From contig JAWPGT010000034.1 in assembly GCA_034638255.1 (NCBI GenBank), forward strand, positions 124,001 to 188,000: a stretch of DNA of 64,000 nucleotides, in the 5' to 3' direction. The DNA comes from Coprinus comatus. Taxonomy: Eukaryota; Basidiomycota; Agaricomycetes; Agaricales; Agaricaceae. A program made the position numbers and the translations under genes. Below are positions 11,816 through 24,131 of this stretch, in pieces. The notes beneath the pieces were generated by a model. That model worked only from the letters and a program-made list of their open reading frames with translations, had not been told where the DNA came from and ran no database searches. Position 1 is the first letter of the stretch. The number at the start of each line of letters is the position of its first letter.

Positions 11816-12998
11816 AGACAGATGAAGAAGTTACACAGCCTATGCAATAAATAATTTCGGGGGAGAGCTCCTGGAGGTCTTCGAGTGGAAGAGCCTCTGG
11901 CAGTGCAAAAAAGGAATGGACTCTCTAACACAAGATGTGTATGTTAACACGTGCCGCTTTCACAGTTTATGATTAATTTTCAAAGAATGGATTATTGGTG
12001 GTGTAGGGTTTACTCAGTTGTTTGTTCGGGACCGGTCTCCCCCCCCTCACATGGGCGAGGAGTTGAAACTTGGATGGGAGGTTCCACCGATATTTTCCCG
12101 ATTGAGCTTAGTCATCTGATTTCGGATCCGTCGGGGTTTTACTTTTGGTGTGTAGATCTAATTATAGAAATTGAACATAACCTTTAGTCTTCGTTCGAAT
12201 GGATGTCTATGTATCTCATCTTCACCACCATCATCATAATAATAGAGGTTTGAAACACAGTCCGTCGGATATCTTCAAGCAAGGACACTGGTAGGCGGTG
12301 CAGAACTAAATACATAATAAACGCGGCAGTGTTTGAGGATACATGAGTTTATTGCTGGGTGTTATTGACCCCCTATTCACATCATCTCATCTTGAATCAT
12401 TCAGGCGGCTATTGACAAAGATCACGTCCTACTAATGATGCGCCTCTTGTTTTGATCCTATCTTTCTTTCTAAAAAAAGATACTTAACAGCTATGAGCCA
12501 AGTATTTGGCTATTGTTGACAGAAACCCTGCGTCTATGAAACCCGAAGTGAATAATGGATATCTCCGTGGGTTCTTAGAAGCTCCCCACCACTCAATTTT
12601 AAGATGCAACAACATGTTTTATTCTATGGTAATATATCCCGGTTAAACTTACGATTAAAGATGGATGACAATTGAAACGGTTCAATTTTTTTTCGTTACA
12701 CTCGGAACATGTGCATACATTCCGACGTCTCCGCCGGGTATGTCGACTACAACAACATTGAATGTAACCTATGCAGACTCTGATGGATTCTTTCCGGAAT
12801 CACCTCCGGATTTTTATGTATCTCTTGTTATGAGCCATCCCTTCTATTATGCTAACGTATTGCTCTTTGTACTCCATTTGTGGATAAACGTGCCTTTCTT
12901 GTCGCACTTCTTACGATAAATGCCTTTAAAGAGGAGAGAAGTCGGACAACAACTTCTTACCTCTCTCCTCATATTCTTCCTTTTCGTCCAGAAACTCC
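11816..12998. other. Gene-poor interval with one possible 5' exon
   Basis: Mostly featureless. A short open frame at 12665-12919 (+) begins with ATG and encodes Thr/Ser-rich then hydrophobic residues. It might be a 5' exon of the next gene, but no junction kept phase, so it is not joined. No repeat or RNA gene was recognised. Confidence 0.35.
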
Positions 12999-13764
12999 AT
13001 GTCTACTATAACACCGTTTATTAATGATATTAACCCCACTCCAGAGCAGATACGAATAATCGGTCGTCTTCGATATTTATCATGCAATTGGATAATGCAA
13101 CTCCGCGACATTGTACAAACTCTTACGACACTGCCAAATGCTATCCTAAACAATATGTTACCACCTGGGTTTCCATGCAGTGATAGGATATTAGAAGAGA
13201 AGATACATTGGATTGAAGAAATTGCTGACGGTCAAGATCAAGTCAGATATAGCTTCAAAGTTCAGCTTCAGTACCATCTTGATACTAGCACCAACGAATG
13301 GGCTTCACCTACTTGGACATTAAAATCCGGTATTTATATTTTAATAAGAACCAACTTCTTTTCTTCATGAAAGCTCTAACCTAAAATTTGTTCCCCCATT
13401 TTCTGTTCTTTTCTCGTTTTTAGGCCCCACACTTCTGGGTATGTTTCAGGTAAACCATAGAATCATACACGATCCAGAACGATGGTTTGACGTCACTACC
13501 GATTTCATACTTGAAATGATGATGATATCATTGCGGTGGGAAAGTCCTTTACGATTCGGTAGCCGAGTTGTCCCAAATAGTAATCCGGTTATATACCCCG
13601 GCATGGGTAGATGTGTAGAATTATTCGAAGTGACGACTTCGACGGGTGTTTTGGTTTCTGAAAGAGCCAGTAGAACGGTTGTCCCTAGATGTTGTACTTC
13701 ATGTGGTCGACTTTTACCACCTGGAGGACCTGATATTTGTTTATCACACCTACAAGGCCTTTAA
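12999..13764 (+). CDS. Unknown protein with Cys-rich C terminus
   Basis: Two exons, 12999 to about 13331 and about 13424 to 13764, join in phase across an intron with a GTATTT donor and TTTTAG acceptor. The product is about 223 residues. No family was recognised. Visible features are an N-terminal segment rich in Ile/Thr/Pro, a central HDPERWFDVTTDF segment, and a C-terminal CCTSCGRLLPPGGPDICLSH stretch whose four cysteines and a histidine could bind zinc. The methionine at 12999 was chosen because it follows a splice-acceptor-like CGTCCAG and opens the conserved-looking frame. An upstream exon is possible. It lies between the GFA-like gene and the phytase-like gene, both in different orientation or function, so context gives no hint. 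Confidence 0.5.
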
Positions 13765-14352
13765 TTCCTTTATCTATATAGTATGTGTAACTTCAAATTA
13801 GATTGATTACATGTATCCATGACTCCGTTAAGTGCTACTACTATTATTGTCGAAGCAATTTTAATTAGTTATAAATGAAATACAACAAGCAGATTTTTGC
13901 GAAGAGGAATCAGGGGGGAGGGGGTCTCACTGACTCTCCCACTGTTCCCACATGTCCTGAAAGCATATTTGACAATCCCCGGCCACTTAACTTTGAGAAT
14001 GAGTTCGGAGTCACTCATGTAATAAGTAGGTTTATATATACTCATAGCAGACACACGTTTATAAAAAGCACCTCGAAAATGTACACACGTCGAATTCGGT
14101 TTCGTCGGCTACATGTGATCGTCACCAGCATTCAAATCAGCATCAACCATTCGTTCAAGCTATCTGATCAAGTCAACGATGGAACGTCTTCTGAACGCAC
14201 GTTTTAACCTGTTCAAGCGAAGCTCTATATACGTACCTTGTGCACGCAGATCGGGAGTATAGTCTTCTTGAATTCCCGGTGTTACTGAATATCAGCATTG
14301 CTGGAAGTACAAATAGCGGACTCCTTGTATCGATGATACCGAATGTGACACA
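13765..14352. other. Intergenic region before the phytase-like gene
   Basis: No convincing gene. An open frame at 13875-14207 lacks any recognisable feature. The last part presumably holds the promoter and leader of the secreted phytase-like gene. Confidence 0.4.
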
Positions 14353-16277
14353 ATGAGACAATTCTCCCCGCTCCCTCTGATCCTACTTCTCTCGCTGGGT
14401 CAGATTGTTTCTGCCCTTCCACCACCTAAACTGTCCAATAAAGCAGGCTCTCTTACTATCGTTAATCAAGTGGTTCTCGAAGGAGTTACTTATATCAACA
14501 AGGTATGCATGATAGTCTTCCATCTTTCCTCGTTCTTTGTCATCATGCTACACATTCATGATATTGATATTTGACAATTTATCTAGGGAATGGTAGCATT
14601 TGGTCTTATACCTTCAAACTTTAAGGAATCTACGGGAGATACTTTAGGTGGAGTTGGAAGTGCCATTGCATTCAAACCTGGGACATGGCAGAAATCAGGC
14701 GATGGTTCTTTTAAGGGAACATTGATTGTTCATCCAGATAGGGGATTCAATGTGTAAGTAACCTTACTAGCCGACTTCTTCATCTGTGGAGTAAAAATGC
14801 TGATATTCTCTATAGCGACAGACCAATTAACTATCAAGCACGTCGTCATGAAATCGACTTTACTTTGAATCCATATTATGACAGTGCAAAGCTGAGTTTT
14901 ACTGCTGCTCAAAGGACCCTTGCGCTTCAATATAAGCAGACAGTTCTTGAGTTTGACTTGAATAATAAAACTACGAGTGGATTGGATCCGGGAGCTGTGA
15001 GGAGCGGAACACCTGATTTACCAATCGTATCGGAGGCGGATGATCGCGTGGTGCTTGATGTTGAAGGCATTGTTGTAAACCCAGATGGATCGTGAGTTCT
15101 GCTTTTTTACCTACTCTTTTGTAATGCTGGAACACAAATATGCTGACTTTAGCTTGCAGGTATTGGATTAGTGATGAATATGGACCATATATCTATCGAT
15201 TCTCTCAAGATGGAAAGTTGCAAGAGGCCATTGCACCTCCAGACGCAATCTTGCCTCGGGATTCTGATGGAAACCTTTTCTTTACTTCAGAGGATGACCC
15301 AGTGACAGGTAGAGGGCCAAACCAAGGTATGTTATTTACAAAGGGATGGCTTACCTAGGTTTCATATCGCTTTTTCAAGGATTTGAAGGATTGACAATTA
15401 ACCCTTCCACTGGTACCCTCTACGCCATGCTGCAATCAGCTACTATACAAGATGGTGGATCAGATAAGGAAACGGCAAGGCATACACGACTCTTTGCATG
15501 GGAAACTACAGAAAATAAATCGCAACTCGTTGGAGAATGGGTAGTTCCACTACCTTTGAGTGCCAAGGCAAAAGCGTTAGGTTGTAGTGAGATCCTTTTT
15601 GTTCGTGATGGTGTCTTCCTTGCTCTTTCAAGAGATGGTGATGGTCGTGGAGGTGATGATAACAACTCTAAGTACAGGTATATTTTTAATCTCACATTAA
15701 AAATTAAAGATTAATCACAATTCATTCTTCTGTTATACAGACAAGCTGACCTCTTTTCAATCAATGGAGCAACCGATATTCATGGGAGCAAATTTGACAA
15801 TCCAACTAATCCAATCGCAGTCGATGGTGTCTTAGATTCCTCCATTACCCCAGCCAAATATGTTTCTTTTGTTAGTTTAATTAATGCTACCCAGATAGCT
15901 CGATTTGGTGCTCACAACGGTAAGGTCTTTATCAATTCTCATGATATCCAAATTTACACGAATCATGATCATGATTGATAAAAATAGGATCACCCAATGA
16001 TAACACTTTGTTAGCTGCTAAGTGGGAGTCGCTTGCTATTGCATCAGTGGAAGAACCAGAATTCCCAGATGATTATTTCCTGTTTGCAGTCGTGAGTTAC
16101 TACAAATTGAAACCTTCTTCTATGTTTAAACTGACCCAACGAACGTCTGTGTAGGCTGATAATGATTATATCAGTACTCAAGGCGTTTCACTCGGGGAAC
16201 CATTTGATGCAGGACTTGATGTTGACAACCAATTTATGGTCTTTCGTGTAACTCTTCCTGGTGCTGTGGCCTCATAG
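14353..16277 (+). CDS. Secreted phytase-like protein (esterase-like activity of phytase family)
   Basis: Eight exons join in phase: 14353-14502, 14587-14753, 14816-15091, 15160-15326, 15380-15677, 15741-15919, 15988-16091 and 16155-16277. The N terminus is a clear signal peptide (MRQFSPLPLILLLSLGQIVSA) ending near residue 21. The body shows the phytase-like (DUF3616-adjacent, PF13449-type) pattern: VVLDVEGIVVNPDGSYWISDEYGPYIYRF, FEGLTINPSTGTLYAMLQS, and DDYFLFAVADNDYISTQG with final DAGLDVDNQFMVFRV. Family members are predicted secreted beta-propeller hydrolases; phytate cleavage itself is rarely proven. N-glycosylation sequons such as NKT, NNS and NAT fit secretion. All junctions are canonical GT-AG and no lesion was seen. 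Confidence 0.85.
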
Positions 16278-16965
16278 GCTCATAACGCCCAAAGAAGGAG
16301 TATTGGTATTCATACTCTTCGAATGTATGTAGTAGTGTGACGGCCCGCATGGCCATATGACCGTTGTGATCACCCGATCATACCAGATCATACTCAAATT
16401 GAATGTTGAACCGAAATTCGAAGTTGATTGAAATGTACCTCTGAGACAGTACTATCTCAGTCTATCTGGGCTTCGAAGCCCGAAGAGCTGCTGATGCCAG
16501 TATATCAGTTCTCACACATATTGTGGTAACACAGTATTCACTTTGTATATAACCTACATTTACGACTGTCAGAGCCAGAGTGATGTTAACGGCGGCGGCG
16601 TGGTTGAACATTACGTCATCGGCTATCGCACAACGAATTTTTGGGTGCCTTGAGGATATGCACTGTGCCAGTAACTTGGTAATCCACACAGATTATCAAG
16701 TACTAGCGAGTATTTATCCAAGCTTTACTTTACTCATGAGCGTGGGTCTCAGAGTAAAGTTTAGGTATGTCCTCGATAATCCAGTTAGATTATCGAGTCA
16801 CCCACGCAGTGTATGTATGATAACGATCGTCTTCCCACGTTGAATCTCGCCCCTTTTGTGTCATTCGCGCCCGAGGCTGACGCGAAGCAGTGACACCTTG
16901 ACTTGAATGATTCAGGATTGACACAAGAAAATGCAACATCTCTCAGTCTCCTCCCACAATCAATT
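16278..16965. other. Intergenic region with a small inverted repeat
   Basis: No gene is supported. A perfect 9-bp inverted repeat (CTCGATAAT, 8-nt loop, ATTATCGAG) lies at 16772-16797, about 170 bp upstream of the second permease start. It could be a binding site or chance. The preferred permease start is the ATG at 16966. Confidence 0.45.
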
Positions 16966-18880
16966 ATGATACTAAGAAAAAGTATAAAGCTCTTATCCAA
17001 GGGCAACAACACTCCGAGATATGGCGCAATTCAACCCGCTGAAGCGGAAACACAAAAACACATTGGCGTATTTTCAGCAGTATTCATCATATTTAATCGT
17101 ATGATAGGGACAGGGTACATTTCTCTTTTTAATCTTATCCCTATACTCCTCACTAAATCGATTTGTAGAATTTTTGCTACGCCAGCAACAGTATTACTCC
17201 TAAGTGGAAGTGTTGGTCTATCACTCTCGCTATGGCTACTTGGGGCTCTGTATGCTACCGCTGGAATGCACGTTTATGTTGTCTGGGGAACAGTCAGTGC
17301 TTTTGTTTTATGAAAACGCTTATCTATTTATATTTCGTAGGCGTTTCCGAAGAATGGAGGAGAGAAAAACTATCTAGCTTACATGGTTCCAAGACCTAGG
17401 ACTCTTGTCGTCTCCTTATATGGCGCCTTTGCTGCATTGATGGGTATATTTGTTTAGACCCTGTTATATCAAGCTTTGCTAACGTTCAACATAGCATGGG
17501 CGGCTGGTAATTCACTCATATTTGGTGAATACATCCTCAGAGCCTTGAATTTTAGACCTTCTCCAATGCTTTTCAAGTTTACGTCCTTTGTTTGTGTCAC
17601 TGCGGCATTTCTGTTACATGGAACAGCACTCCAATGGGGCTTGCGATTACAAAATGCCTTAGGCGTCTTCAAAGTCCTAGTCGTTATCATCGTGATTGGT
17701 ACCGGATTTGTAGCCTTACGGGATGGAATACCAAGTGAAAGTGGACTTCCCGAAGAAAGATGGAGAGGTCGGGCAAACTTTGATTCAATTTGGCAAGGAT
17801 CTACTGCCAATGCTTCTTCAATATGCCTCGGCCTCTATAGTGTAACGATTCTCCAAATTTTGCATGGTCATTGATGTACTAAATCTGTACCTTTTAGGTT
17901 ATCTGGTCATTTGCTGGTTTCTCCAATGCCAATTACACCATGTCAGAAATGCGCAATCCAGAGAGAACAATTCGAATAGCGGGACCATTGGCTATTGGTA
18001 TCGTCAACCTCCTATACATATTATCCAATATCGCCTATTTTGCTGGAGGGTCAAAAGACGAGATTATCAGCTCGGGACGAGTGGTTGTATCTATGCTTAT
18101 GCGAAATATTTGGGGTGAGGGTGTCGAGCGTTGGGTTGATATATGTGTAGCCCTTTCCGCCTTCGGAAATGTTCTAGCAGTGGTACGTTCATTCGACTCT
18201 TAAACGTAATAGCCCGGGTTATAACCTTCTTAGTAGTCATTTGCCCAAGGCCGCGTTAACCAAGAGCTGGGAATGGAAGGGGTCCTACCATTCAGTGAAC
18301 TATGGGCATCAAACAAGCCTTACAACGCACCACTTGCTGGCCTCGGACTTCGTAAGCGTCTTCGCTTCTATCATACTATGTCACGATATGTATACGAATT
18401 ACTTCAGATTGGCTCTTATGTACGCTAGTAATATTCTTCATCCCACCTGGCGATGCATACAATTTCGTGATAAACACGGTACGTTCTAAAAAGAAATGCC
18501 ACCATCCCCATAGTTCGTTGTATCTAATTCTGAATCACAACTAGATAACATATCCACTTGTTGTAATCAACGCTTTCATCTCATTCGGATTGATATATTT
18601 ATATTTCTCTCCTATATCACTGACGTTAGAACATAAAAATCATCGTTGGCATTTACAATCCTTTGGTGCTTTGTTTTCTTCAGCTTTCTTTGGGATTGCG
18701 AATGTTTTTTTATTCGTGGTACCACTTTTAAAACCACCTCCTGGAGCGGAACCTTATGAGAATTTACCTTATTGGACTCATGCAGTGTCGGGATTGGTTG
18801 TGTTTGGGATTGGTGCTTTGATTTGGGTTGTGAAATCTTGGACAATACAGAAGAGAGAGTCAAGAGTGGATGATAGTTAA
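16966..18880 (+). CDS. Mup1-like methionine/amino acid permease (paralogue 2)
   Basis: Second LAT-type permease, clearly homologous along its length to the gene at 7429-9667 and in the same direction. The ATG at 16966 opens MILRKSIKLLSKGNN; an upstream open stretch has no ATG. Recognisable blocks are FSAVFIIFNRMIGTG, GSVGLSLSLWLLGALYATAGM, GEKNYLAYMVPRPRT, AWAAGNSLIFGEYILRALNF, FAGFSNANYTMSEMRNPERT, MRNIWGEGVERWVDICVALS, FAQGRVNQELGMEG, IPPGDAYNFVIN and the C-terminal PYWTHAVSGLVVFGIGAL. Introns fall at the same places as in paralogue 1 (after GTG, GWGT/A, MAWAAG, SVIWS, LAV, LGLHW and INT), showing gene duplication rather than convergence. No frameshift was seen. The substrate within the neutral amino acid/methionine range cannot be read from sequence. 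Confidence 0.87.
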
Positions 18881-19206
18881 GTAGGGGTGGCATCATATAA
18901 ATGTATACAAGGTAGTGGAAGCGGATAAAAAATAACGATATGATCGTTCAAAATTCGAGAGGACAATGATCGAAATTTGAAATATGATGACGAGAAGGAC
19001 CGTAGTGGAGATGCTTTTGGGAGCAAGGCAAAACTTCCGACTCATGTGGAATATGATGATGTCACTCTTTATATAGGAAAAATGACTTGTGAATGGAAAT
19101 GAAACATCTTCTCATTCACTTTCGACTAGCACGAATATCGTGTCTTTAACTCACAGGTTGTACTAAACCTCTCTGTCTTTGACCTGTGTTAGCCACAACT
19201 CAGAAA
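18881..19206. other. Intergenic region
   Basis: No gene or repeat recognised. The first part is the 3' region of the permease. The part near 19120-19200 should be the promoter of the next small gene. Confidence 0.4.
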
Positions 19207-19748
19207 ATGAAACCGTCAGGATTATATGGTAATGACTCTCTTGATTAATCCCAAAAGGCGTTTAGATTCCGAATCAATCAATGTTTAAACTTATAGGGAA
19301 TGTTGGTACTCGTAGAGGAGAAGGTGACGGACCCGCTCCGGATAAACTATATACTACAAACGCTCGTAAGTATTTATCACTCTATACTACCATCTAGTCC
19401 ATTCATTTACATCTTTAAACACTCAAGCGACTGAAGTAGGAGGAAGGACAACTATAACTTATCGTGGTACGCTATACTTGAATCATGTTGGACCGGAAAC
19501 GAAGTATTAACATAATTTTTGAACACTCAGACTTTGCTACGGAAAATCCTTCGCCTAACAAAGGACAGAATACTTCATACGTTGAAATGTTAAACAGCTT
19601 GAAGAAAGAAGAAGCGCAAAGGGAGGGGAAAGGGTTAGCTGATAGAATGGCTCATGTAATGGATAAAGTTATCTTCAGAGGAGACTCTGCATCTAGTTCA
19701 CGGCACGGCCATGATAATGGCGATTCGTTGAATGTACCGTCAAAGTAA
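19207..19748 (+). CDS. Small unknown protein, four exons
   Basis: Four exons join in phase through canonical junctions (donors GTAATG, GTAAGT, GTACGC; acceptors TATAG, TCAAG, CTCAG) to about 114 residues. The product starts MKPSGLYGNVGTRRGEGDGP, continues through a Thr-rich middle, and ends in a charged Lys/Glu helix (MLNSLKKEEAQREGKGLADRM) and a Ser/His-rich tail. No signal peptide or membrane segment. I do not recognise the family. The small exons and consistent phases argue for a real gene. Confidence 0.55.
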
Positions 19749-20060
19749 AGTGTGGATTTCATTCGTGGGTATATTATCAGATTGAGTTGGAAGGAATCAC
19801 TGATAATTCTGACTAATAGACCGGGAAATGTGTTGAAACCAGCTGGATATAATGGCAGTGGAACTTGATTTAGTATGCACTAAGTATATGTACATGAACA
19901 CATTTCTCTATCACGTTTCCCTTCACCTGCCTCAAAGTGACGTCACATACTTTTATGTAACTACGTCATAGTGTCATAGACCTTTTGTGCAAACATAACT
20001 GACTGTTTTTAAACTCTTGACACATACACAAGTGACGCGACCACAATAGCACGCGAGAAT

Positions 20061-20491
20061 ATGAGCGACAAAAGCGCAAGGTTAGGAAATGAAAGTGAGG
20101 TTGTCGATCCGACTGTTGGAGATGATCACAATACAGTGAGAGGAGGAAATTGTAATTGTTCACCTGCTAAACGCTGCAGTACGTTCCACCTTTGAATTAT
20201 AAACTGCTAAAAATAATAAAATATATGTCATTTACTATAGCAACGGAGAAAGAAGCAGGAATGTCTTCTTCATTAAGCTCAAGGGGTACGTTCGATCGGA
20301 ATTCAGATACAAGCGGTACACCTGCAGTCGAAATCGATGTTGGTATCAACTCTGGAAGAGAAGATTCATCTGGAACTGGGATTGGAATGGGTCCTGGATC
20401 GAATGAGATGCTAGAATTGCCGAATGAGGAAGAGACTGAAGTTGACGTTAGGAACGAGGATGGTAGTTTCGGTGTTCCTGTTGATCGATGA
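20061..20491 (+). CDS. Small unknown acidic protein, two exons
   Basis: Exons 20061-20178 and 20241-20491 join in phase across a 62-nt intron (GTACGT...CTATAG), giving 122 residues. The product begins MSDKSARLGNESEVVD and is rich in Gly, Ser and Glu, with NEEETEVDVRNEDGS near the end. It looks intrinsically disordered. No domain was recognised. Confidence rests on the clean intron and the open frame only. Confidence 0.45.
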
Positions 20492-20983
20492 GAGAGCCTT
20501 CGGAATGTTTGGGAGGGTTCTAATTTTCTAATTTTCAAGAACGCTACAGTTTTTTGTTTCCAAATATTATAATCGTCAAACACGAATGATTCACGAACTA
20601 CATATACCGTATCCTCTTAAGAGATTCCTATATTCATCGATACCGTATTTTCCAAGGCTGTCTACATTTCAAAAATGGACTCTATCCTTCTGTAGAAGGA
20701 CACTCCCCAAGGCACTTCCAGTGCAAATATTACATATAACTGGTAGTAACCCCACTCCAAGTTGGTCTAGAACATCGGTTATTGTCATTTATACTAGTAA
20801 CGTACTTGAACATGTGAAGAAATTCATGGCATAACCACCCCAAAAGAAGGGCTTTACCACACCTTTACCACGCCTTGAAATCGATACTAACTTCCCAGGC
20901 CGAAGCTGAAGAACTCTCAGGATGTATATATGTTACTTAGTGTGAAAGGATTACAGACAACCCCCCTAACTCTTCACTTCGCT
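20492..20983. other. Intergenic region
   Basis: The open frame at 20586-20834 has no recognisable feature and is treated as chance. Nothing else was seen. Confidence 0.4.
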
Positions 20984-21766
20984 ATGAGCGACTTCCACTG
21001 CCTCCATTGTACCCGTATGTTTGCTAGCGCTGCAGCCTTGCAAGCACATTGTCGAGCAAAGGGTCACTCTGCGAGTCCGGCGTCAAAATGTATCTATGTC
21101 ACAAGACCTTCGTCCACAAAGCTGCTTTGAATAATGCAAGTCGCACCCCAAGTGTCCAGTGTTGTGATTAGCTTTAGTTTCTTACTACATCTCCTTAGCA
21201 CATGGCCGACAAGCACAATAGTCGAAAGGTGATGCGCACCCCTTCTATCAACTTTCCACTGTGAATATCATACTGATGAAATTGTATCCCTAGATACAGA
21301 AAAAGACTTGTACATGTCCATTTTGCACTAAGCGGTGCAAGAGTCCTTCAGGAATTGCTATGCACGTCGAATCGGATGTCATAATATCAATCGTCATCAA
21401 GTAACTGCGGCAGTCCACCAACTCCAAATCATTCCCCAAATCTCAGTTTTTCGCCGTATCGAAGCTGCAGTACCCAATGCTCAAATCACTTACTCCGCCA
21501 ATTCATATTCATGGAACGGATACGCATATGAATGCTACCTATGTCGCGCATCATTCAGTACGATATATCGCCTTAATCAACATTTGAATTCGCCAACCCA
21601 TGATTATTCGGAATTCAAGTGTCCTAAATGTGCACGAGAATTTCAACTTGTCTCTGGGTTGATTCAACATGTTGAAAGTGGGGCGTGTAGGATCGCGAGG
21701 CTTATAGAGGTTCAAAATCATTTCCATAATCTTACTGCTCAATTCTCAAGGATGCTTACCCTTTGA
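20984..21766 (+). pseudogene. C2H2 zinc-finger gene with several frameshifts
   Basis: Pieces of a typical multi-finger fungal C2H2 protein lie in order but in different frames. Finger 1 (MSDFHCLHCTRMFASAAALQ) starts at 20984. A second finger (YLCHKTFVHKAALNN) lies at 21091-21135 after a +1 shift, and a fragment with SHPKCPVL follows. Another finger (CPFCTKRCKSPSGIAMHVES) lies near 21313-21374. The largest open piece, 21335-21766, carries GCHNINRHQVTAAV and two intact fingers, YECYLCRASFSTIYRLNQH and FKCPKCAREFQLVSGLIQH. Each break could be repaired by one base in a short run of identical bases. It is either a decayed gene or an intact gene with consensus errors. The span also has an uncertain non-coding part at about 21140-21290. 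Confidence 0.6.
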
Positions 21767-21906
21767 CACTCGGATATTTCTAACGATGTACTCAGAATCC
21801 TGTATAATAGTAACAGAGAAATGTATAGTTGACACGATGGTTCCCTAGTGGGCTGTGACGCTACAGTTTTAGTCTGAACCTAAACCTCTTCATTCAATCA
21901 ATCTTT

Positions 21907-22625
21907 TCAAGTCCGATTTGCTGATTCTTTGTACCATGAGATGGTCTGAGTATGAACTATACCGTCGTTTGAAAATCTAACTTTATAATTTATCCAACAC
22001 CACAACACTTACATTGTATTCACGGGATCCAGGTCGAATGACACTTGTCCAAATAGAATCCTGGTCTGGATACGAGAACTTTATTACATATTGAAAGTTA
22101 GTGTTAGCAATCTTCCTTGATCCCAGTTTCAGGCCAACTCACATGGTAGTTTCCCGTTCCCGCAGTCTGAATGTACCAAACACTCGGTGTATTATCCAAC
22201 CTCAATGGAGTCCCCACTTTCTTTTTAGGCTCTCAGCTATCGACTTTAAATGATAATCTAGGCTGAGGGAAGCTTACTGGTCCATCCGCATGAATATACA
22301 AGCCCGTGGCCTCGTTTTGTATCAAATGACCAGCTTCGCTTACTTCGGTGATAATCCACTGGGTGACAATTGCAGGTTGTTAGTAATAAGATTTTCTCTC
22401 TAAGGAATGGTTAATGTATTTTGAAGCTTACTGTCTCGAATGAAGGGATTGGAGCTGGACGATTATCAAGAACAATGAATGGTTCACCAGGCGAATTCCT
22501 CGCCCATCTGTTCTGAACAAAGATCCTGTATTTGTGTTTTCCATCGGGTTTGAGGTTGTTCTACCAATAATATAAATAACATGATGAGGATAGGAAATAT
22601 TGTCAATTGAACGAACCTGGGCCAT
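21907..22625 (-). CDS. Small six-exon protein A, possible beta-trefoil (I66/cospin-like)
   Basis: Six exons from 22625 join in phase (first exon only ATG GCC CAG) to about 145 residues ending at TGA 21907. The product has no signal peptide. It has the pattern KYRIFVQNRWARNSPGEPFI, then WIITEVSEAGHLIQNEATGL with IHADGP, then VWYIQTAGTGNY and DSIWTSVIRPGS. Alternating short beta-strand-like segments with a repeated aromatic/hydrophobic W-x-I/V pattern suggest a beta-trefoil. Spacing resembles the basidiomycete serine protease inhibitor family I66 (cospin), but this fold call is inference. It is the best-preserved reverse-strand member of a local family of three; the others are at 23047-24912 and 26389-27167 with matching exon boundaries. 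Confidence 0.65.
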
Positions 22626-23046
22626 TTTTCGAAGTGAAAGTACTGTAGTAACTGATCGGCTTACTACTTCTTATATATTATTTCTGGAATTATGTTCTCT
22701 GGAATTCTGATGCAGGAGGATAATACTATTCTCAGAGCCAATTAAAATAAGCTTGAAGCATATGCCAGCGGGTGAATAACGTCAGTGTCAGCGAAAGATT
22801 AAGATCATGGGTACACAAAAGCACTTTACCGCGCCCCGTTACATGGAAGGTTGCCGCAATTCGATGAATGGAAGTTTCAAGTCGCCACATCTCGGAACAC
22901 TTGTTCTAACTCGGTCTTGCTTGACTTGAAGCTTGAAGCTTTGAAGTAGTGACGGGGTCGTCACCCACTACCATTATAGGCATCCAAGCAATTCAATTAA
23001 CAACTACTATTCATACGCCTAATAAAGACATTCCTGGAGGGATAGT
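22626..23046. other. Interval between paralogues A and B
   Basis: Holds the presumed promoter of paralogue A. Bases 22841-22900 (GAAGGTTGCCGCAATTCGAT region) resemble 25620-25680, so a piece of sequence is shared with the interval upstream of paralogue C. No gene is supported. Confidence 0.4.
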
Positions 23047-23598
23047 ACTAGTTGGTTGGCTGGAAAGAGAAATATTGCGTAGAAGAACCGTTTGCAGGGG
23101 TCAAGGCGGTCTATTTTTTTTTAAAGTCAATACTTCTATGACACACCGTTCAATAAAGCTTTATACTACTCACAGAACCATCATCTTGGACTGTCCACAA
23201 TAGATCTTCTGTTGGGTAGCTTAATTGTGTATATATAATTCAAGGCAGGTTTGAATTGTGAGAATGCAATTTACGTTACTGTAAAATGAATAACATACCA
23301 CAAATTGGCCATTTCCGGCACTTTGAATGGCCCAAAGAGTTACTGGTGTACCATCTCCACGACCCATCTATGAGGTAGTACTAGTATTAAGCACGGAGAT
23401 ACAACAAAATACTAAGAACAATCTAGTAGTACTCACCACAAGTATCTCAGAAGGAAAGCGGTACTCGGATATACACTACGCCACGGTATGGGTAATGCAT
23501 ATATTTTATCAAAAGAATATCAATGATATATCAATGGTTGGATTTTGGTAAAGCCCAGAGATTACTGAATTACCTTGCCTGCAAGGTATCTCTGTCGT

Positions 23599-23723
23599 TC
23601 ATAATTCAAAACGAGTCCCCATCAATTTTCCACGAAAAACCACATGATTTTCACGTGCTATGATTTTTGAGTGAAGGCCCAAGGGCCTTCAAAAACTCAT
23701 AATTCAAAACGAGTCCCCATCAC
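23599..23723. repeat. 26-bp direct repeat pair inside the MITE
   Basis: The 26-bp unit containing ATTCAAAACGAGTCCCCATC occurs at 23599-23624 and 23698-23723, 99 bp apart. Between them is a hairpin, GAAGGCCC AA GGGCCTTC. It is part of the element's internal region. Confidence 0.6.
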
Positions 23724-24131
23724 TTTCCCACGGTATATCGAACCTAGAGCCGCCTACTAGTTACCGTGCAGTCTGAGCCTTCCCCTCAGCTTCAATATAT
23801 ACCAGGCTGGAGTTCTGCTCTGAGGTTTTACCTTACTGGAATCAAGCTCTTCCGATGTTCTATCTCCTAAAACAGTCCCAGAATGCCCCAATAGGAACCC
23901 CTTCATCCATTGTATCTGCTACAACAGAAATGATTATATTTGTACACTGAGTATAAGATCAATTCACAGGCAAGGTTGGCAGCACCCCAAAGGCGTGACG
24001 CCTGTATCTAGTATATATTAAAAACAAAAAATGGGTAATTTGGTGGCATTACCAAAATTTTACCTTAATGTTATTGATATTTAGAAATTGGTAATGTTAT
24101 GATATTTTTCAAAATAATAATATGGTATAAT

